Shown piece after piece: positions 15,632 through 26,611 of a DNA stretch of 64,000 bases. The translations under genes and the position numbers were made by a program. The stretch's first letter is position 1, and each line of letters begins with the position of its first letter. Source of the stretch: Solibacillus cecembensis (GTDB taxonomy: Bacteria; Bacillota; Bacilli; Bacillales_A; Planococcaceae); NCBI RefSeq assembly GCF_001439635.1, contig NZ_LMBZ01000005.1, positions 4,858-68,857 on the forward strand, read 5' to 3'. A model generated the notes under the pieces. It saw only the letters and a list, made by a program, of their open reading frames with translations, was not told the DNA's origin and did not search any database.

Positions 15632-16434
15632 ATAATGTCCAACTGTTACAACAATCAATCGCACCTTCTACATGTAATAAGCCCATAGAGTTATATATTT
15701 TCATTGACCCGCTTTGCCCAGAAGCCTTTGCAATGCAGGGCACTCTACGCAAATTACAGGTCGAATATGAACATTACTTTACATGTCGCTATGTGCTCAG
15801 TACGGAACTGGCATCATTAAACAGTATTAGTAACCGTATTAAAGGGTGTGTTTCAGGAGCAGAATTGGATATTACGCATCCAGCATTACCGTCCATCGCA
15901 ATTAAAGCAGCCGAATTACAGGGCAAACGTGCAGGCTTTCGCTATTTAAACAAAGTGCAAGAAATTGCTGCATTAAATACGCGCAATATTCATTCCCACG
16001 CAACATTACTTGAAGTTGCTCATGAAGTGAATCTAGACATGAATGAATTCACAGCTGATTTTGGCTCAAAGGAAGCAGCTCGTTCTTTCCAATGTGATCT
16101 TCACTTAACAAATGAAATGGAAATTGATGAAGTTCCAAGTATCGTATTTTTTAATGAATGTATTGAGGATGAAGGTTTAAAAGTGAGTGGGTCTTATACG
16201 TATGAAGTTTATGTGCATATTTTGCAGGAGTTGCTCGGAGAAGAATTAATTCGTCAACCAATCCCGTCACTTGAAAAATTATTCGACCGGTTTAACACGT
16301 TATCTACAGCTGAAGTTGCTGAGATTTATACAATCAGTGAAGCATCTGCAGAACGCGAACTAAAAAAACGCATGCTCCAACAAAAAGTAGAGCGTCTCAT
16401 GACGGACGATATTACAATGTGGCGTGCAAGATAA
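15628..16434 (+). CDS. yjbH: ClpXP adaptor YjbH controlling Spx
   Basis: A 268-residue DsbA/FrnE-like thioredoxin-fold protein. In B. subtilis YjbH binds Spx and delivers it to the ClpXP protease, so its presence near spx and mecA makes functional sense. The N-terminal redox region reads FIDPLCPEAFA, at about residues 24-34. The usual CPEC pair is reduced to one cysteine. EDEGLKVSGSYTYEVY near 190-205 and the helical C-terminal part match the family. The GTG start overlaps the yjbI stop (GTGA). Confidence 0.88.
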   Translation: MNNVQLLQQSIAPSTCNKPIELYIFIDPLCPEAFAMQGTLRKLQVEYEHYFTCRYVLSTELASLNSISNRIKGCVSGAELDITHPALPSIAIKAAELQGKRAGFRYLNKVQEIAALNTRNIHSHATLLEVAHEVNLDMNEFTADFGSKEAARSFQCDLHLTNEMEIDEVPSIVFFNECIEDEGLKVSGSYTYEVYVHILQELLGEELIRQPIPSLEKLFDRFNTLSTAEVAEIYTISEASAERELKKRMLQQKVERLMTDDITMWRAR

Positions 16435-16574
16435 GTCAATACTTCAACTAAGCTTTTACGATGGATTGTGGCTGTCTTAGCTATGCTTCTAGGTTCCTTT
16501 AAGCGTTAAGATGGAGGTTTTACTTCCCTTTAATACGTTATATATGTATTCCGCTCTTATATGATTATTTATAC

Positions 16575-16616
16575 AAACAGCTAACTCCTTTTAAGAGGAG
16601 GGAGCTGTTTTTTTTA
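16575..16616 (+). terminator. Terminator of the yjbI-yjbH operon
   Basis: AAACAGCT-aa-CTCCT pairs with AGGAG-gg-AGCTGTTT, followed by a run of T on the plus strand. Confidence 0.75.
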
Positions 16617-16637
16617 CATTTTTCATTTTTTTAAAAC

Positions 16638-16676
16638 AAAAGAGGCACCTCTATCCTCGACGATAGGGTGCCTCTT
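16638..16676. terminator. Second strong hairpin terminator
   Basis: AAAGAGGCACC and GGTGCCTCTTT form an 11-bp stem with an inner TATC/GATA pairing, flanked by A and T runs on both sides. It could work in either direction. Confidence 0.65.
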
Positions 16677-17009
16677 TTTCACAAAGGGGATGGGAGAAAT
16701 GTTCACGTTCAAACAAAGGGGTGTATGTTTGTTATGTGATTTATTTCACGTATATTACTTTATCATAGAATAACAACTGTTTCAACGCCTCTTGCATTGT
16801 TTCACAAATTCGTCATATAGTAAGCGTTTTCAACATTTTGTATGACATATATTCTTTTTCTGACAAAGTTCCCCCTTCAAAATATCTTCAATAACCCTTG
16901 CTATAGCTACTTTCCTATACAAATATAATGTGTTTTACTATTTCATATCCATTACCAATTTTCAGATTAGCATTTATGCATTTATAAGTAGCAAATCTTC
17001 ACACAAAGA

Positions 17010-17043
17010 AGAAAAACACACTTTACTTTCAGTGTGTTTTTCT
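17010..17043 (-). terminator. Terminator of pepF
   Basis: A 13-bp stem (AGAAAAACACACT with AGTGTGTTTTTCT) just past the pepF stop. The T-rich arm is on the minus strand. Confidence 0.75.
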
Positions 17044-17048
17044 CGTAA

Positions 17049-18857
17049 TTAATTATTTAACAATAGTTTTTCAAGTTCTTCTAATTTCTCTTCAAACACT
17101 TTACATGCAAGTGCAATCGGTTCAGGTGATTCCATATCAACACCTGCTGCTTTTAACACTTCAATTGGGAAATCTGAGCAACCTGCTTTTAGGAAATTGT
17201 TAATATAACGATCTACAGCTGGCTGACCTTCTTCTAAAATTTGCTTACTTAATGCTGTCGCTGCTGATTGACCTGTCGCATATTGGTAAACATAATGATT
17301 GTAATAGAAATGTGGAATTCTCGCCCATTCTAAACCAATTTCTTCATCCACTGTTATATCATCACCAAAGTACTGTTTGTTTAAGTTGTAATATATATCC
17401 GTTAACTTTTCTGCTGTTAACGCCTCACCCTTTCGGTCCATTTCGTGAATCATATGCTCGAATTCAGCAAACATTGTTTGACGGAAAACAGTACCGCGGA
17501 AACCATCTAACCATTGATTTAATAAGTAAATTTTTTGCTTATCATCATCTAACGTTTTCATTAAGTAGTCAAATAATAATTCTTCATTACATGTTGAAGC
17601 TACTTCTGCAACAAAAATTGAATAGTCAGCGTACGGATAAGGTTGGTTTGCACGTGAATAGAAACTGTGCATACTGTGACCGAATTCATGCGCTAATGTG
17701 TACAGGTTGTTGACATTGTTTTGCCAGTTCATTAACACATATGGATTCGTTCCAAATGTACCTGATGAATAAGCACCACTTCGTTTCCCTTTGTTTTCTA
17801 AAACATCTACCCAACGAGAATCTAAGCCCTTTTGAACGCTGTCTTGATATTCTTTACCCAGCGGCGCAAAGCTATCTACCATCATTTTCTTGGCTTCATC
17901 ATACGTGACTTCCATCTTTACTTCTTTAACAAGTGGTGTAAATAAATCATACATATGCAACTCATCCACACCTAATACTTTTTTACGCAATGCAATGTAA
18001 CGATGCACTACTGGCAAGAAGTCATGAATCGTCGAAATTAATTGATCATATACTTTTTCCGGAATAAAGTTATTACTTAATGCAGCTTGACGGGCTGATT
18101 CGTAATTGCGAATTTTTGCATCGGCATTATGCGCTTTTACATTTCCAGATAACGTCGTGGCAAATGTGTTTTTAAATTGACCATATACTTGATACATTGC
18201 CTTAAATGCCGCTTCACGCACATCACGATTATCACTTTCTAACATTGTGATATAGTTCCCATGCGTTAATTGAACCTCTTCCCCGTCCTCATTTTTAATG
18301 ATTGGGAATTCTAAATCAGCATTGTTTAACGCGCTGAATGTCGTACCTGATGCAGAAGACACTTCAGATAGCTGTGCAAGTAATTCTTCCTTTTCTGCCG
18401 ATAGTACATGCGGGCGTCCTAAATTTAGTTCTTTTAAGCTTTGTTTATACAGTTCTAGTGGCTCATAGCTCGCTACATAGCTGTCCAATGTCGCCTCATC
18501 TAACGCTAAAATTTCTGGCGTAATAAATGACCATGTGGCACCCATTTTTGCTGCTACCGAACGAATACGACCGTCTAAATCTTGATATTGACTGTTTGTT
18601 GTATCTTGATCGTGCTTCAAATGAGAGTAAACATATAATTTATGAAGACGCTCCATTAATTGATTGCTAAATTGCAACGTATTATATAAACTTTCAGCGC
18701 TGTCAGCTACTTTTCCTTTAAAATTGGCCGCTTGCTCTGATAATTTTTCTACTTCTTTTAATTCTACTTCCCAAGCATCATCTGTTGCAAAAATCGTTGA
18801 TAAATCCCACGTTAAATGCTCAGGTACCTCGTTACGTGTTAATACTTTTTTAGACAT
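17049..18857 (-). CDS. pepF: Oligoendopeptidase F
   Basis: A 602-residue cytoplasmic zinc metallopeptidase of the M3 family. The zinc and catalytic motif HEFGHS lies at about 387-392 within LAHEFGHSMHSFYSR, and a downstream glutamate (FVAEVASTCNE) supplies the third zinc ligand. The helical N-terminal half and the closing region GLEWARIPHFYYNHYVYQYA are typical. It corresponds to B. subtilis YjbG in the yjb cluster. It degrades small peptides; overproduction in B. subtilis has been reported to affect sporulation. It is a single gene with its own terminator. Confidence 0.93.
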   Translation of the reverse strand: MSKKVLTRNEVPEHLTWDLSTIFATDDAWEVELKEVEKLSEQAANFKGKVADSAESLYNTLQFSNQLMERLHKLYVYSHLKHDQDTTNSQYQDLDGRIRSVAAKMGATWSFITPEILALDEATLDSYVASYEPLELYKQSLKELNLGRPHVLSAEKEELLAQLSEVSSASGTTFSALNNADLEFPIIKNEDGEEVQLTHGNYITMLESDNRDVREAAFKAMYQVYGQFKNTFATTLSGNVKAHNADAKIRNYESARQAALSNNFIPEKVYDQLISTIHDFLPVVHRYIALRKKVLGVDELHMYDLFTPLVKEVKMEVTYDEAKKMMVDSFAPLGKEYQDSVQKGLDSRWVDVLENKGKRSGAYSSGTFGTNPYVLMNWQNNVNNLYTLAHEFGHSMHSFYSRANQPYPYADYSIFVAEVASTCNEELLFDYLMKTLDDDKQKIYLLNQWLDGFRGTVFRQTMFAEFEHMIHEMDRKGEALTAEKLTDIYYNLNKQYFGDDITVDEEIGLEWARIPHFYYNHYVYQYATGQSAATALSKQILEEGQPAVDRYINNFLKAGCSDFPIEVLKAAGVDMESPEPIALACKVFEEKLEELEKLLLNN

Positions 18858-18919
18858 TCGGTATTTCCCCCATCCTTATTGTTACGATATTCGAAATTAT
18901 AAATCTATTTTAATCAATT

Positions 18920-20050
18920 TTAAACAGGAATTGCAAATAATTCCTCGTACAAAATTGTAAATAGTTGTTCGGGTGTTACTTTACTCTGAACCGTTTCAAT
19001 TGCTAACTTTCTTAACACCATTAAATATCGCGTTACCCCCTTTGGCAAATTGACATGTGCTTGCATTTTTGCCCATTCTAAAAAATATGGAATCGCCTTC
19101 AAATGAAAGGTTTGCGGTGTTAATTGGTGACGTTCCATAAAGTAAAAAAGTTGGAGTTGCCATTCTACACAAAAAATATCGGATTGTTCATTATTTGATA
19201 ATGGAATCCCAATAAAATTCGGCAAATTAGATACAGTTAACTTCAGTTCATAAATCGCACGCAATAAGCGATCATTCACCCCTTTCTTACTGAGGTGAAG
19301 CCTTGTATGCAAAAAATGGAGTCGATACGCAGCAAACTTGGTAAGCATTATTTTAAATTGATTTTCGGATATCTTTTTAGGAACAAAAAACGGGAAAATT
19401 TGCTTCATTAGAGGAATGGATTGAACATAACCAAAATATTGCTGACCATGAATAGGAAATAAATTGCTTATATAAAAAAATGTACGACTATGTACATCAT
19501 AGCTTAGTAAATATTTCTGATTTTTATACATTTGAATATATTGCGCATTCGTATGATTAATCGAAAGTTTCGTTAAACCCCGGGATTTAAATTTATCATT
19601 AGGTGTTTGAATAATCCAAACGGGCATAATTTGAACGTCTTTATAACCTTCTGTACGCTTTTGGAAATGTTGTGGGGAAAGGCGGCTACATTGAAATTCA
19701 ATCGCATATTTTTGTATGCCTTTTGTTATCAGTAAATCGGGTCGTTGTTGAATTAAGGGTAAATATGGTTCTAGTACAGGCTGCAATTGCAGTTGTTGAA
19801 AAAGCTCTTGTAAATGTTGCTTTCCTAACAAGTGGGCATAGGACTCCCCTTCTGAAAATAACGCATCACAATCACTTTTCTTAACATGAGCAAAATGAGG
19901 GATTTTAATTTGACCCACTTTTAAGATGAGCAAAGCTTTACATTGCGGGCAATAAAATTGAGCCGTTTTCTTCAATTCTTGTAATTGTTCTTGAGGTGTC
20001 GATCCATTTAGTTGATAAAGTTGTTGTTGTACAGTTAATGCGACGAGCAT
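18920..20050 (-). CDS. coiA: Competence protein CoiA
   Basis: A 376-residue CoiA-family protein (YjbF in B. subtilis), important for DNA uptake or recombination during transformation. The N-terminal 60 residues have a zinc-ribbon-like pair CPQC and an HFAH motif (IPHFAHVKKSDC). Then comes a nuclease-like core with EGESYAHLLGKQHL and RPDLLITKGIQKYAIEFQCS, in which the aspartate, the glutamate and a following lysine or serine resemble a PD-(D/E)xK site. The ATG at 20050 has AGGGATG upstream and is preferred to 20059. It lies between pepF and mecA as in B. subtilis. Confidence 0.85.
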   Translation of the reverse strand: MLVALTVQQQLYQLNGSTPQEQLQELKKTAQFYCPQCKALLILKVGQIKIPHFAHVKKSDCDALFSEGESYAHLLGKQHLQELFQQLQLQPVLEPYLPLIQQRPDLLITKGIQKYAIEFQCSRLSPQHFQKRTEGYKDVQIMPVWIIQTPNDKFKSRGLTKLSINHTNAQYIQMYKNQKYLLSYDVHSRTFFYISNLFPIHGQQYFGYVQSIPLMKQIFPFFVPKKISENQFKIMLTKFAAYRLHFLHTRLHLSKKGVNDRLLRAIYELKLTVSNLPNFIGIPLSNNEQSDIFCVEWQLQLFYFMERHQLTPQTFHLKAIPYFLEWAKMQAHVNLPKGVTRYLMVLRKLAIETVQSKVTPEQLFTILYEELFAIPV

Positions 20051-20212
20051 AATACACATCCCTATGTATCATCGTAGCGACTTTACCAATGTATTTCAAC
20101 TTACGAAATGTTACTGTTGGCAAACTTTCATTTTGAATCCTTATTTTTATAGAAAAATCAATTTTGCGCAGTCCATATGTAGCTATTCCCGGCATAAAAA
20201 CACGCAAAAATA

Positions 20213-20236
20213 CCGCTTTGAAATGAATCAAAACGG
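20213..20236 (-). terminator. Terminator of mecA
   Basis: CCGTTTTGA and TCAAAGCGG on the minus strand form a nine-pair stem with one mismatch, followed by TATTTTTG. It lies 35 bases after the mecA stop. Confidence 0.6.
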
Positions 20237-20270
20237 CACTTGCTTGCTTATTGACAACGGAAGCTTGATT

Positions 20271-20918
20271 TTAGAAAAAACTCATAATCGTTTCGAAACA
20301 ATCTTCCGAAATAATCACTTCTCCATACTCTTCCAATCTATGAATTGTCATTTTAGATGATGATAAATATTCACTGCATAATGCAATAATATTTTTTGCT
20401 TCCTGCTGATCTAAATCGAGTAAATCCACAAATAAATAATAGTATCCTTCACATTGATACAGCGCGGATTTAACACCCAATAAGGATGCACGTCTTGCAA
20501 GCGGTACTAACTCATCAATATCCTTAAAACGGAATCGTGCATTTTCAATTGGTTCCTCTTCTTTATTTGATTTGCCAAGAGAATTAAAAAGCGCTTCTTC
20601 CATATCTGTTAATTGGTCTGCTATATCATGACTTTCTTCAAAAGGGCCTACCATTGATGAAGCATCGGAATCATTATTGACAGATGCACGTGTCACTACA
20701 ACTTCCAACCCGACTTCAGATGCATTTATGTGAATCCAAATAGGACCATCTAAATCAAAGTAATCTTCCGTATTAACCTCGCCAATAACGTCCCAGAAAA
20801 GTTCTTCCCCTTTTGCACGATTATACCAAATCTCCTCACGACTATAGCCGCGATCCTCGATATCACTATACGTAATAAAAAGTTTTAACGTATTTTCATT
20901 AATGCGTTCGATGTCCAT
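20271..20918 (-). CDS. mecA: Adaptor protein MecA
   Basis: A 215-residue MecA-family adaptor that brings ComK and ComS, and also Spx-related clients, to the ClpC-ClpP protease. The N-terminal target-binding domain begins MDIERINENTLKLFITY and continues DRGYSREEIWYNRAKGEELFWDVI. An acidic linker (about 85-125) leads to the C-terminal ClpC-binding domain, with RFKDIDELVPLARR and the end EYGEVIISEDC. Length and layout are normal. It lies between coiA and spx, so adaptors and substrate are next to each other. Confidence 0.93.
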   Translation of the reverse strand: MDIERINENTLKLFITYSDIEDRGYSREEIWYNRAKGEELFWDVIGEVNTEDYFDLDGPIWIHINASEVGLEVVVTRASVNNDSDASSMVGPFEESHDIADQLTDMEEALFNSLGKSNKEEEPIENARFRFKDIDELVPLARRASLLGVKSALYQCEGYYYLFVDLLDLDQQEAKNIIALCSEYLSSSKMTIHRLEEYGEVIISEDCFETIMSFF

Positions 20919-21279
20919 TAGACTTCAACTCCTTTCACAGTCAATCATAAAACTATACAATATATTCTCAATTTCACTTCCGTAAAATTGCGTTCAGTGA
21001 GTGGTTTCTACTGAACAGAATTAACCAAATTTATTTCACTTAAAGTGCAATGTAAATCCATGTTGCTTTACAAATTTTAAGCTAAATACCCTATTTTACA
21101 GTAGTAGGATATCTATAACTCTATTGTATGATGGATTGCCTTAAAATGAAAAGGAAAAACATTGTTGAACCAAAATTATTTGAATACTTGAAATTGTATT
21201 GTACCTTTACGCTGAAATCAAGGCACAAACCTCCCACTTCCATCATTTGGAGAATTAGACTGTTTACGCAGATAAAAAA
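20919..21279. other. Spacer between mecA and the spx terminator
   Basis: An AT-rich stretch that contains the mecA promoter region. A 60-codon open frame at 21128-21310 on the plus strand has no ribosome site, runs into the spx terminator hairpin and resembles no family, so I do not call it a gene. Confidence 0.4.
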
Positions 21280-21315
21280 AGATGTTACAGCAGCAAATTT
21301 GCATGAGTAACATCT
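21280..21315 (-). terminator. Terminator of spx
   Basis: AGATGTTAC and GTAACATCT form a nine-pair stem and a T run follows on the minus strand. It starts 15 bases after the spx stop codon. Confidence 0.8.
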
Positions 21316-21329
21316 ATCATAAAATGTAT

Positions 21330-21728
21330 TTAGTTAACCATTCGTTGCGCTTCTTGTAGTTGGTAAGCACGTACTTTACGAGGTAGGAATCGACGAATTT
21401 CGTCTTCGTTATAGCCTACTTGTAAACGTTTTTTATCTAAAATAATCGGACGACGTAATAATCCTGGATATTCTTGAATAAGCTCATATAATCGTTGCAG
21501 AGGTAAATTTTCTACATCTACATTTAGTTTTTGGAAGATTTTTGATCTCGTCGAAATAATTTCATCTGTACCATCTTCTGTCATACTTAAAATTTCTTTG
21601 ATTTCACTAATTGTAAGTGGTTCAGAAAAAATGTTACGTTCTGTATACGAGATATCATGCTCTTCTAACCATGCTTTCGCTTTTCGACATGAAGTACAAC
21701 TTGGTGAAGTAAATAATGTTACTAACAT
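21330..21728 (-). CDS. spx: Global redox regulator Spx
   Basis: A 132-residue ArsC-fold regulator that binds the RNA polymerase alpha subunit and turns on thiol-stress genes. The redox switch CTSC is at residues 11-14, followed by RNIFSEPL and the conserved GLLRRPII and [13 protein letters not shown] segments. The ATG at 21728 follows GGGAGTGAGAC and gives the standard length. A longer open frame extends into repeat copy R5 and is not real. The protein is very well conserved with B. subtilis. Its controllers YjbH and MecA are encoded within 6 kb. Confidence 0.95.
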   Translation of the reverse strand: MLVTLFTSPSCTSCRKAKAWLEEHDISYTERNIFSEPLTISEIKEILSMTEDGTDEIISTRSKIFQKLNVDVENLPLQRLYELIQEYPGLLRRPIILDKKRLQVGYNEDEIRRFLPRKVRAYQLQEAQRMVN

Positions 21729-21754
21729 TGTCTCACTCCCTCTCCTCATTAAAT

Positions 21755-21850
21755 CAATTACACCGAGGCATAATTGCGTCCAGATTTTTTCGAGTATGCC
21801 CGAAAAAATCCCCATAAAAATCTGTGACATCCGCCTGAGGCTATAATTTA
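21755..21850 (+). repeat. Dispersed palindromic repeat, copy R5 (degenerate, truncated)
   Basis: A decayed copy starting 26 bases upstream of the spx start codon. It has CAATTACACC-GA-GGCATAATTG, the CAGATTTTTTCGAG...CGAAAAAATC palindrome, and AAAAATCTGTGACATCCGCC, after which similarity fades; the end module is missing. It lies within the spx leader or promoter region. Confidence 0.7.
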
Positions 21851-22247
21851 CTTCGTTAAGCGGGTAAAAACGCTTGAATGATGCAAATTAGAATGTGGAC
21901 GATTTAATCGTTAATTTAGAATTAATTTAATACTATGCTTTTATTATACAGGAAAAGGCATCGTTTGAATATACATTGTCAACAAATAAACGCTGCTTTC
22001 CGCAAAAAAAATATGCACATTTTTTCTCTAAAAAGACCATTTCCTATAATAATTATGTGTTCCCTTTAAAAACTACCCAAAAGATGGTTTACTTAAACGT
22101 ACATTGCCCCTAATTTTTTCTCAATTATGAAAAATAATTGAGAAAAAATACACTACAAACTAATCACCATAAAAAAGGTTTTTAATAATATTACTATGAC
22201 CATATCTCACGTTTTTTATTCAAATTTTTTTAACACCCTAATAATAT
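21851..22247. other. Gene-free AT-rich spacer between spx and trpS
   Basis: About 400 bases with no coding region. It must hold the spx promoter(s), but I could not place them with confidence. A dyad with TTTTTCTCAATTAT and ATAATTGAGAAAAAA lies near 22115-22148. Confidence 0.4.
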
Positions 22248-22277
22248 TTGCAATTTTTCTATTAAGTACGATATAAT
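22248..22277 (+). promoter_or_regulatory. trpS: Sigma-A promoter of trpS
   Basis: TTGCAA, an 18-base spacer, then a perfect TATAAT, about 25 bases before the T-box leader begins. Confidence 0.7.
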
Positions 22278-22299
22278 CATTTCCAATATTATAAAAAAC

Positions 22300-23740
<1,441 letters not shown>

Positions 23741-23759
23741 CCTTTGTACAACTATACGA

Positions 23760-23796
23760 AAAAACAACGTGCGTCATGACTGCGCACGTTGTTTTT
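23760..23796. terminator. Bidirectional terminator after fabF and trpS
   Basis: AAAAACAACGTGCG and CGCACGTTGTTTTT form a strong 14-bp stem with T tails on both strands. It lies 27 bases past the fabF stop. Confidence 0.8.
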
Positions 23797-23822
23797 CGTT
23801 TTAAGAACTTTTTTCTTAGAAA

Positions 23823-25070
23823 TTAAGCCTCAGTATATTTTTTGAATAATAGACAAGCGTTATGACCACCAAAGCCTAAAGAATTGCTTAATGCGAAGTC
23901 AATCGATGCTTTTCGTGCTTCATTTGGAACATAATCTAAATCACAATCTGGATCTGGATCATGTAAGTTCATTGTCGGTGGTAATATACCTTCTTTTAAC
24001 GCCATTAACGTAAAGATTGCCTCAATACCGCCAGCTGCACCTAATAAATGGCCTGTTACACTTTTAGTTGAGCTCATCGCCAATTGGTAAGCATGCTCAC
24101 CAAATACAGTCTTTACCGCTTGTGTTTCAAATAAATCATTATACGGTGTACTTGTACCGTGAGCATTAATATAGCCAACTTGTTCTGGAGCAACGTTGGC
24201 ATCATTTAACGCCATCGCCATTGCACGTGCAGCACCTTCACCGTTTGGAGCTGGCGCCGTAATATGGTGGGCATCGCCTGTTGAACCATAGCCTACTACT
24301 TCACCATAAATCTTTGCCCCGCGCGCTTTTGCATGCTCTAGCTCTTCTAAAATTAAAATCCCTGCACCTTCACCAATAACGAAGCCATCACGATTTTTAT
24401 CAAATGGACGAGAAGCGGTGTTCGCATCTGGATTTAATGATAATGCTGTGTTTGAACAAAAACCAGCAATCGCCATCGTTACAATCGGCGCTTCTGCCCC
24501 ACCCGTAATCATGACATCCGCATCGCCGCGTTCAATAACTTTAAACGCATCACCGATTGAATTCGTACCAGATGCACAAGCTGTTACAGAGCAAGAGTTC
24601 ACACCTTTTGCGCCAAGATAAATCGATACTTGACCAGATGCCATATCCGGTATCATCATTGGTACAAAGAACGGACTAACACGACGTACACCGCGCTCTT
24701 GGAATGTTAGGAATTGCTGTTCATGCGTCTCCATTCCACCAATTCCTGAACCAATCCAAACTCCAACTCGTGGAGCCATTTCGTCAGTAATCGTTAAATC
24801 TGCATCTTTTGCTGCCATCATGGACGCTGCAAGTGCGTAATGCGTGAAGCGATCCATTTTACGCGCTTCTTTTTTCTCAATATAATCTTCTATATTAAAG
24901 TCTGTTACTTCTGCTGCAACTGAAACAGGAAATTTACTCGTATCAACACGTGTTAATGGACCTACACCTGACTTACCTGCTATTACATTTTCCCATGCTT
25001 GTTCGGCACTATTCCCAACTGGTGTTACAGCGCCAATTCCCGTCACAACTACTCGTCTTTTTTCCATCAT
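23823..25070 (-). CDS. fabF: 3-oxoacyl-ACP synthase II
   Basis: A 415-residue condensing enzyme that lengthens fatty acids by joining malonyl-ACP to acyl-ACP. The catalytic cysteine lies in [12 protein letters not shown] at about 164. The two histidines lie in [11 protein letters not shown] (about 305) and [12 protein letters not shown] (about 340). It opens [13 protein letters not shown]. It follows fabHA with a 58-base gap, as in the B. subtilis fabHA-fabF operon under FapR control. Confidence 0.96.
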   Translation of the reverse strand: MMEKRRVVVTGIGAVTPVGNSAEQAWENVIAGKSGVGPLTRVDTSKFPVSVAAEVTDFNIEDYIEKKEARKMDRFTHYALAASMMAAKDADLTITDEMAPRVGVWIGSGIGGMETHEQQFLTFQERGVRRVSPFFVPMMIPDMASGQVSIYLGAKGVNSCSVTACASGTNSIGDAFKVIERGDADVMITGGAEAPIVTMAIAGFCSNTALSLNPDANTASRPFDKNRDGFVIGEGAGILILEELEHAKARGAKIYGEVVGYGSTGDAHHITAPAPNGEGAARAMAMALNDANVAPEQVGYINAHGTSTPYNDLFETQAVKTVFGEHAYQLAMSSTKSVTGHLLGAAGGIEAIFTLMALKEGILPPTMNLHDPDPDCDLDYVPNEARKASIDFALSNSLGFGGHNACLLFKKYTEA

Positions 25071-25128
25071 TCAATTCTCCCTTTTACTTGATGATTTATT
25101 CAAGTTTGATTTATTCTACGTTTACTAC

Positions 25129-26064
25129 TTATTTACCCCACTTCATTGCTAAGGCACCCCATGTGAGGCCTCCGCCAAAACCTACTAGGACAATGATATC
25201 ATCATCTTTTATTTTCCCTGCTTCAAGATCATCTACAATCGATATCCCGATTGATGCAGCAGAAGTATTGCCGTACTTTTGAATGGTTTTAGACATTTTT
25301 TCTTCTGGTAAACCTAGACGTTCACGTGCGGCTTCCATAATACGAATATTCGCTTGATGCGGCACTAAATAATCAACATCTTCTTTTGTCAGCCCAGCTT
25401 TTTCAATAACACTTAAAGCCGATTCCCCCATTTGACGAACGGCAAACTTAAATACTTCGCGTCCATTCATATACACATGTTGTTTTTCATCCAATTTTAA
25501 ATGTTTTCCGCCCGTGCCATCTGCGCCAAGCTCAAAAGATAAAATCCCTCTACCTTCTGATACTTTCCCAATAACCGCTGCACTAGCCCCATCACCAAAT
25601 AAGATAGCTGTATTACGGTCAGTCCAATCGATATTCTTCGTTAACTTCTCAACACCTACTACTAATATATAGTCATAGCTATTACTGTTAATGAACTGTT
25701 GAGCAATGGTCGTTGCATAAATAAATCCAGAGCAAGCTGCTGAAATATCCATCGCACCCCCATTAGATGCGCCTAAACGTTCTTGAATTTGGCATGCAAC
25801 ACTAGGAAAATTTTGATCTTGCGTAACAGTCGCCACGATAATTAATCCAACTTGCTCAGCAGTAATCCCTGCATTTTCTAAAGCATTTACCGCTGCTTTA
25901 TATGCTAAATCAGATGTTTCTTCATTTTCTGCAATATGACGCTGTTCAATTCCAGTTCGAGAACGAATCCACTCATCTGATGTATCTAATATTTTTTCAA
26001 AATCAGCATTTGTCATTATTTTCTCTGGTACGTATTTCCCAATTCCAATAATCCCTGCATTCAT
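25129..26064 (-). CDS. fabH: 3-oxoacyl-ACP synthase III
   Basis: A 311-residue condensing enzyme that starts fatty acid synthesis from an acyl-CoA primer. The catalytic Cys is in [10 protein letters not shown] at about 112. The histidine is in [12 protein letters not shown] at about 236, and the asparagine in [11 protein letters not shown] at about 266. The opening [13 protein letters not shown] is typical. It is the first gene of the operon and lies behind a FapR operator and a sigma-A promoter. B. subtilis has two FabH proteins; operon position makes this the FabHA type. Confidence 0.95.
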   Translation of the reverse strand: MNAGIIGIGKYVPEKIMTNADFEKILDTSDEWIRSRTGIEQRHIAENEETSDLAYKAAVNALENAGITAEQVGLIIVATVTQDQNFPSVACQIQERLGASNGGAMDISAACSGFIYATTIAQQFINSNSYDYILVVGVEKLTKNIDWTDRNTAILFGDGASAAVIGKVSEGRGILSFELGADGTGGKHLKLDEKQHVYMNGREVFKFAVRQMGESALSVIEKAGLTKEDVDYLVPHQANIRIMEAARERLGLPEEKMSKTIQKYGNTSAASIGISIVDDLEAGKIKDDDIIVLVGFGGGLTWGALAMKWGK

Positions 26065-26119
26065 TTTGTATCCCCCTTGGTTTTCAATCCCATTTCACCT
26101 TTATTTATACCACTAACGT

Positions 26120-26136
26120 TTAGTATCTGGTACTAA
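26120..26136 (-). promoter_or_regulatory. FapR operator of fabH-fabF
   Basis: TTAGTATCTGGTACTAA matches the 17-base FapR palindrome (TTAGTACCT-N-GTACTAA type) with one half-site change. It overlaps the -10 box of the fabH promoter, so FapR binding would block it until malonyl-CoA rises. Confidence 0.85.
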
Positions 26137-26164
26137 TTATAGACCATAACTTTTCTGAAAACAA
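26136..26164 (-). promoter_or_regulatory. Sigma-A promoter of fabH-fabF
   Basis: On the minus strand TTGTTT, 17 bases, then a perfect TATAAT, about 70 bases upstream of the fabH start. Confidence 0.7.
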
Positions 26165-26401
26165 GAACAAATACGCTAACGCATCTTTGACACACTATCC
26201 GAGTAGAATAATTCGGTCGGGTCCTTTTTTCGCCTCATGCTCATCACCGTTCTATTTGGCTTATTCCTCATAACTACGGAGACCCAAACGTTTTATACTT
26301 TCTTATCTTTTAAAGATTTTTTTGATTATATAAGATCAACAAAAGAATCTATCCTTGTGATGTAAGTTTTCTAATAAAACTTCTAATAAAGTATGCGCTA
26401 G

Positions 26402-26611
26402 TTTAGGCTGGCTAAGCACATGAGGCGCACAGCTTTATTGCACAAATCTATACGACTCATCTGTGTGCTTTGTGCAAGGCCAGCCTTTATAACGTTTTTC
26501 CTACTGAAGCTTCCTAGTTTTATTGCGCCGCTTCCGTGGGAGGCGGCGTCAACCTCAATAGATTTTTATCCCATTAGGAAAAGTATATCCCACTTTTTTT
26601 GGCTATTGAGG
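26402..26611. repeat. Stretch with several inverted repeats and possible RNA structure
   Basis: GGCTGGC (26406) pairs with GCCAGCC (26479). Inside it GCGCACAG (26425) can pair with CTGTGTGC (26461), and TGCACAAA (26439) with TTTGTGCA (26469). These two helices cross. Further on, GCCGC and GCGGC flank 26525-26549, and CCTCAATAG (26552) pairs with CTATTGAGG (26603). The first 26 bases are shared with 10547-10572. It may be a decayed mobile element or a structured RNA. Confidence 0.45.

Larger units (their letters stand above)
16435..17009. other. Intergenic stretch between convergent yjbH and pepF
   Basis: No strong gene is seen. It holds two good terminators (16575-16616 and 16638-16676). A possible 26-codon frame starts at 16690 (MGEMFTFKQRG...), inside which lies the dyad TGTGA-N6-TCACG at 16735-16750, an Fnr/CRP-like site with one mismatch. 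The dyad does not sit in front of a recognised gene. Confidence 0.5.

Noticed and set aside
21128..21310. 60-codon open frame on the plus strand between mecA and spx
   Set aside because: No ribosome site, no family resemblance, and its end lies inside the spx terminator hairpin.
21729..21830. N-terminal extension of Spx by 34 residues
   Set aside because: The extension is translated repeat R5 with no ribosome site; the ATG at 21728 has a good site and gives the standard Spx length.
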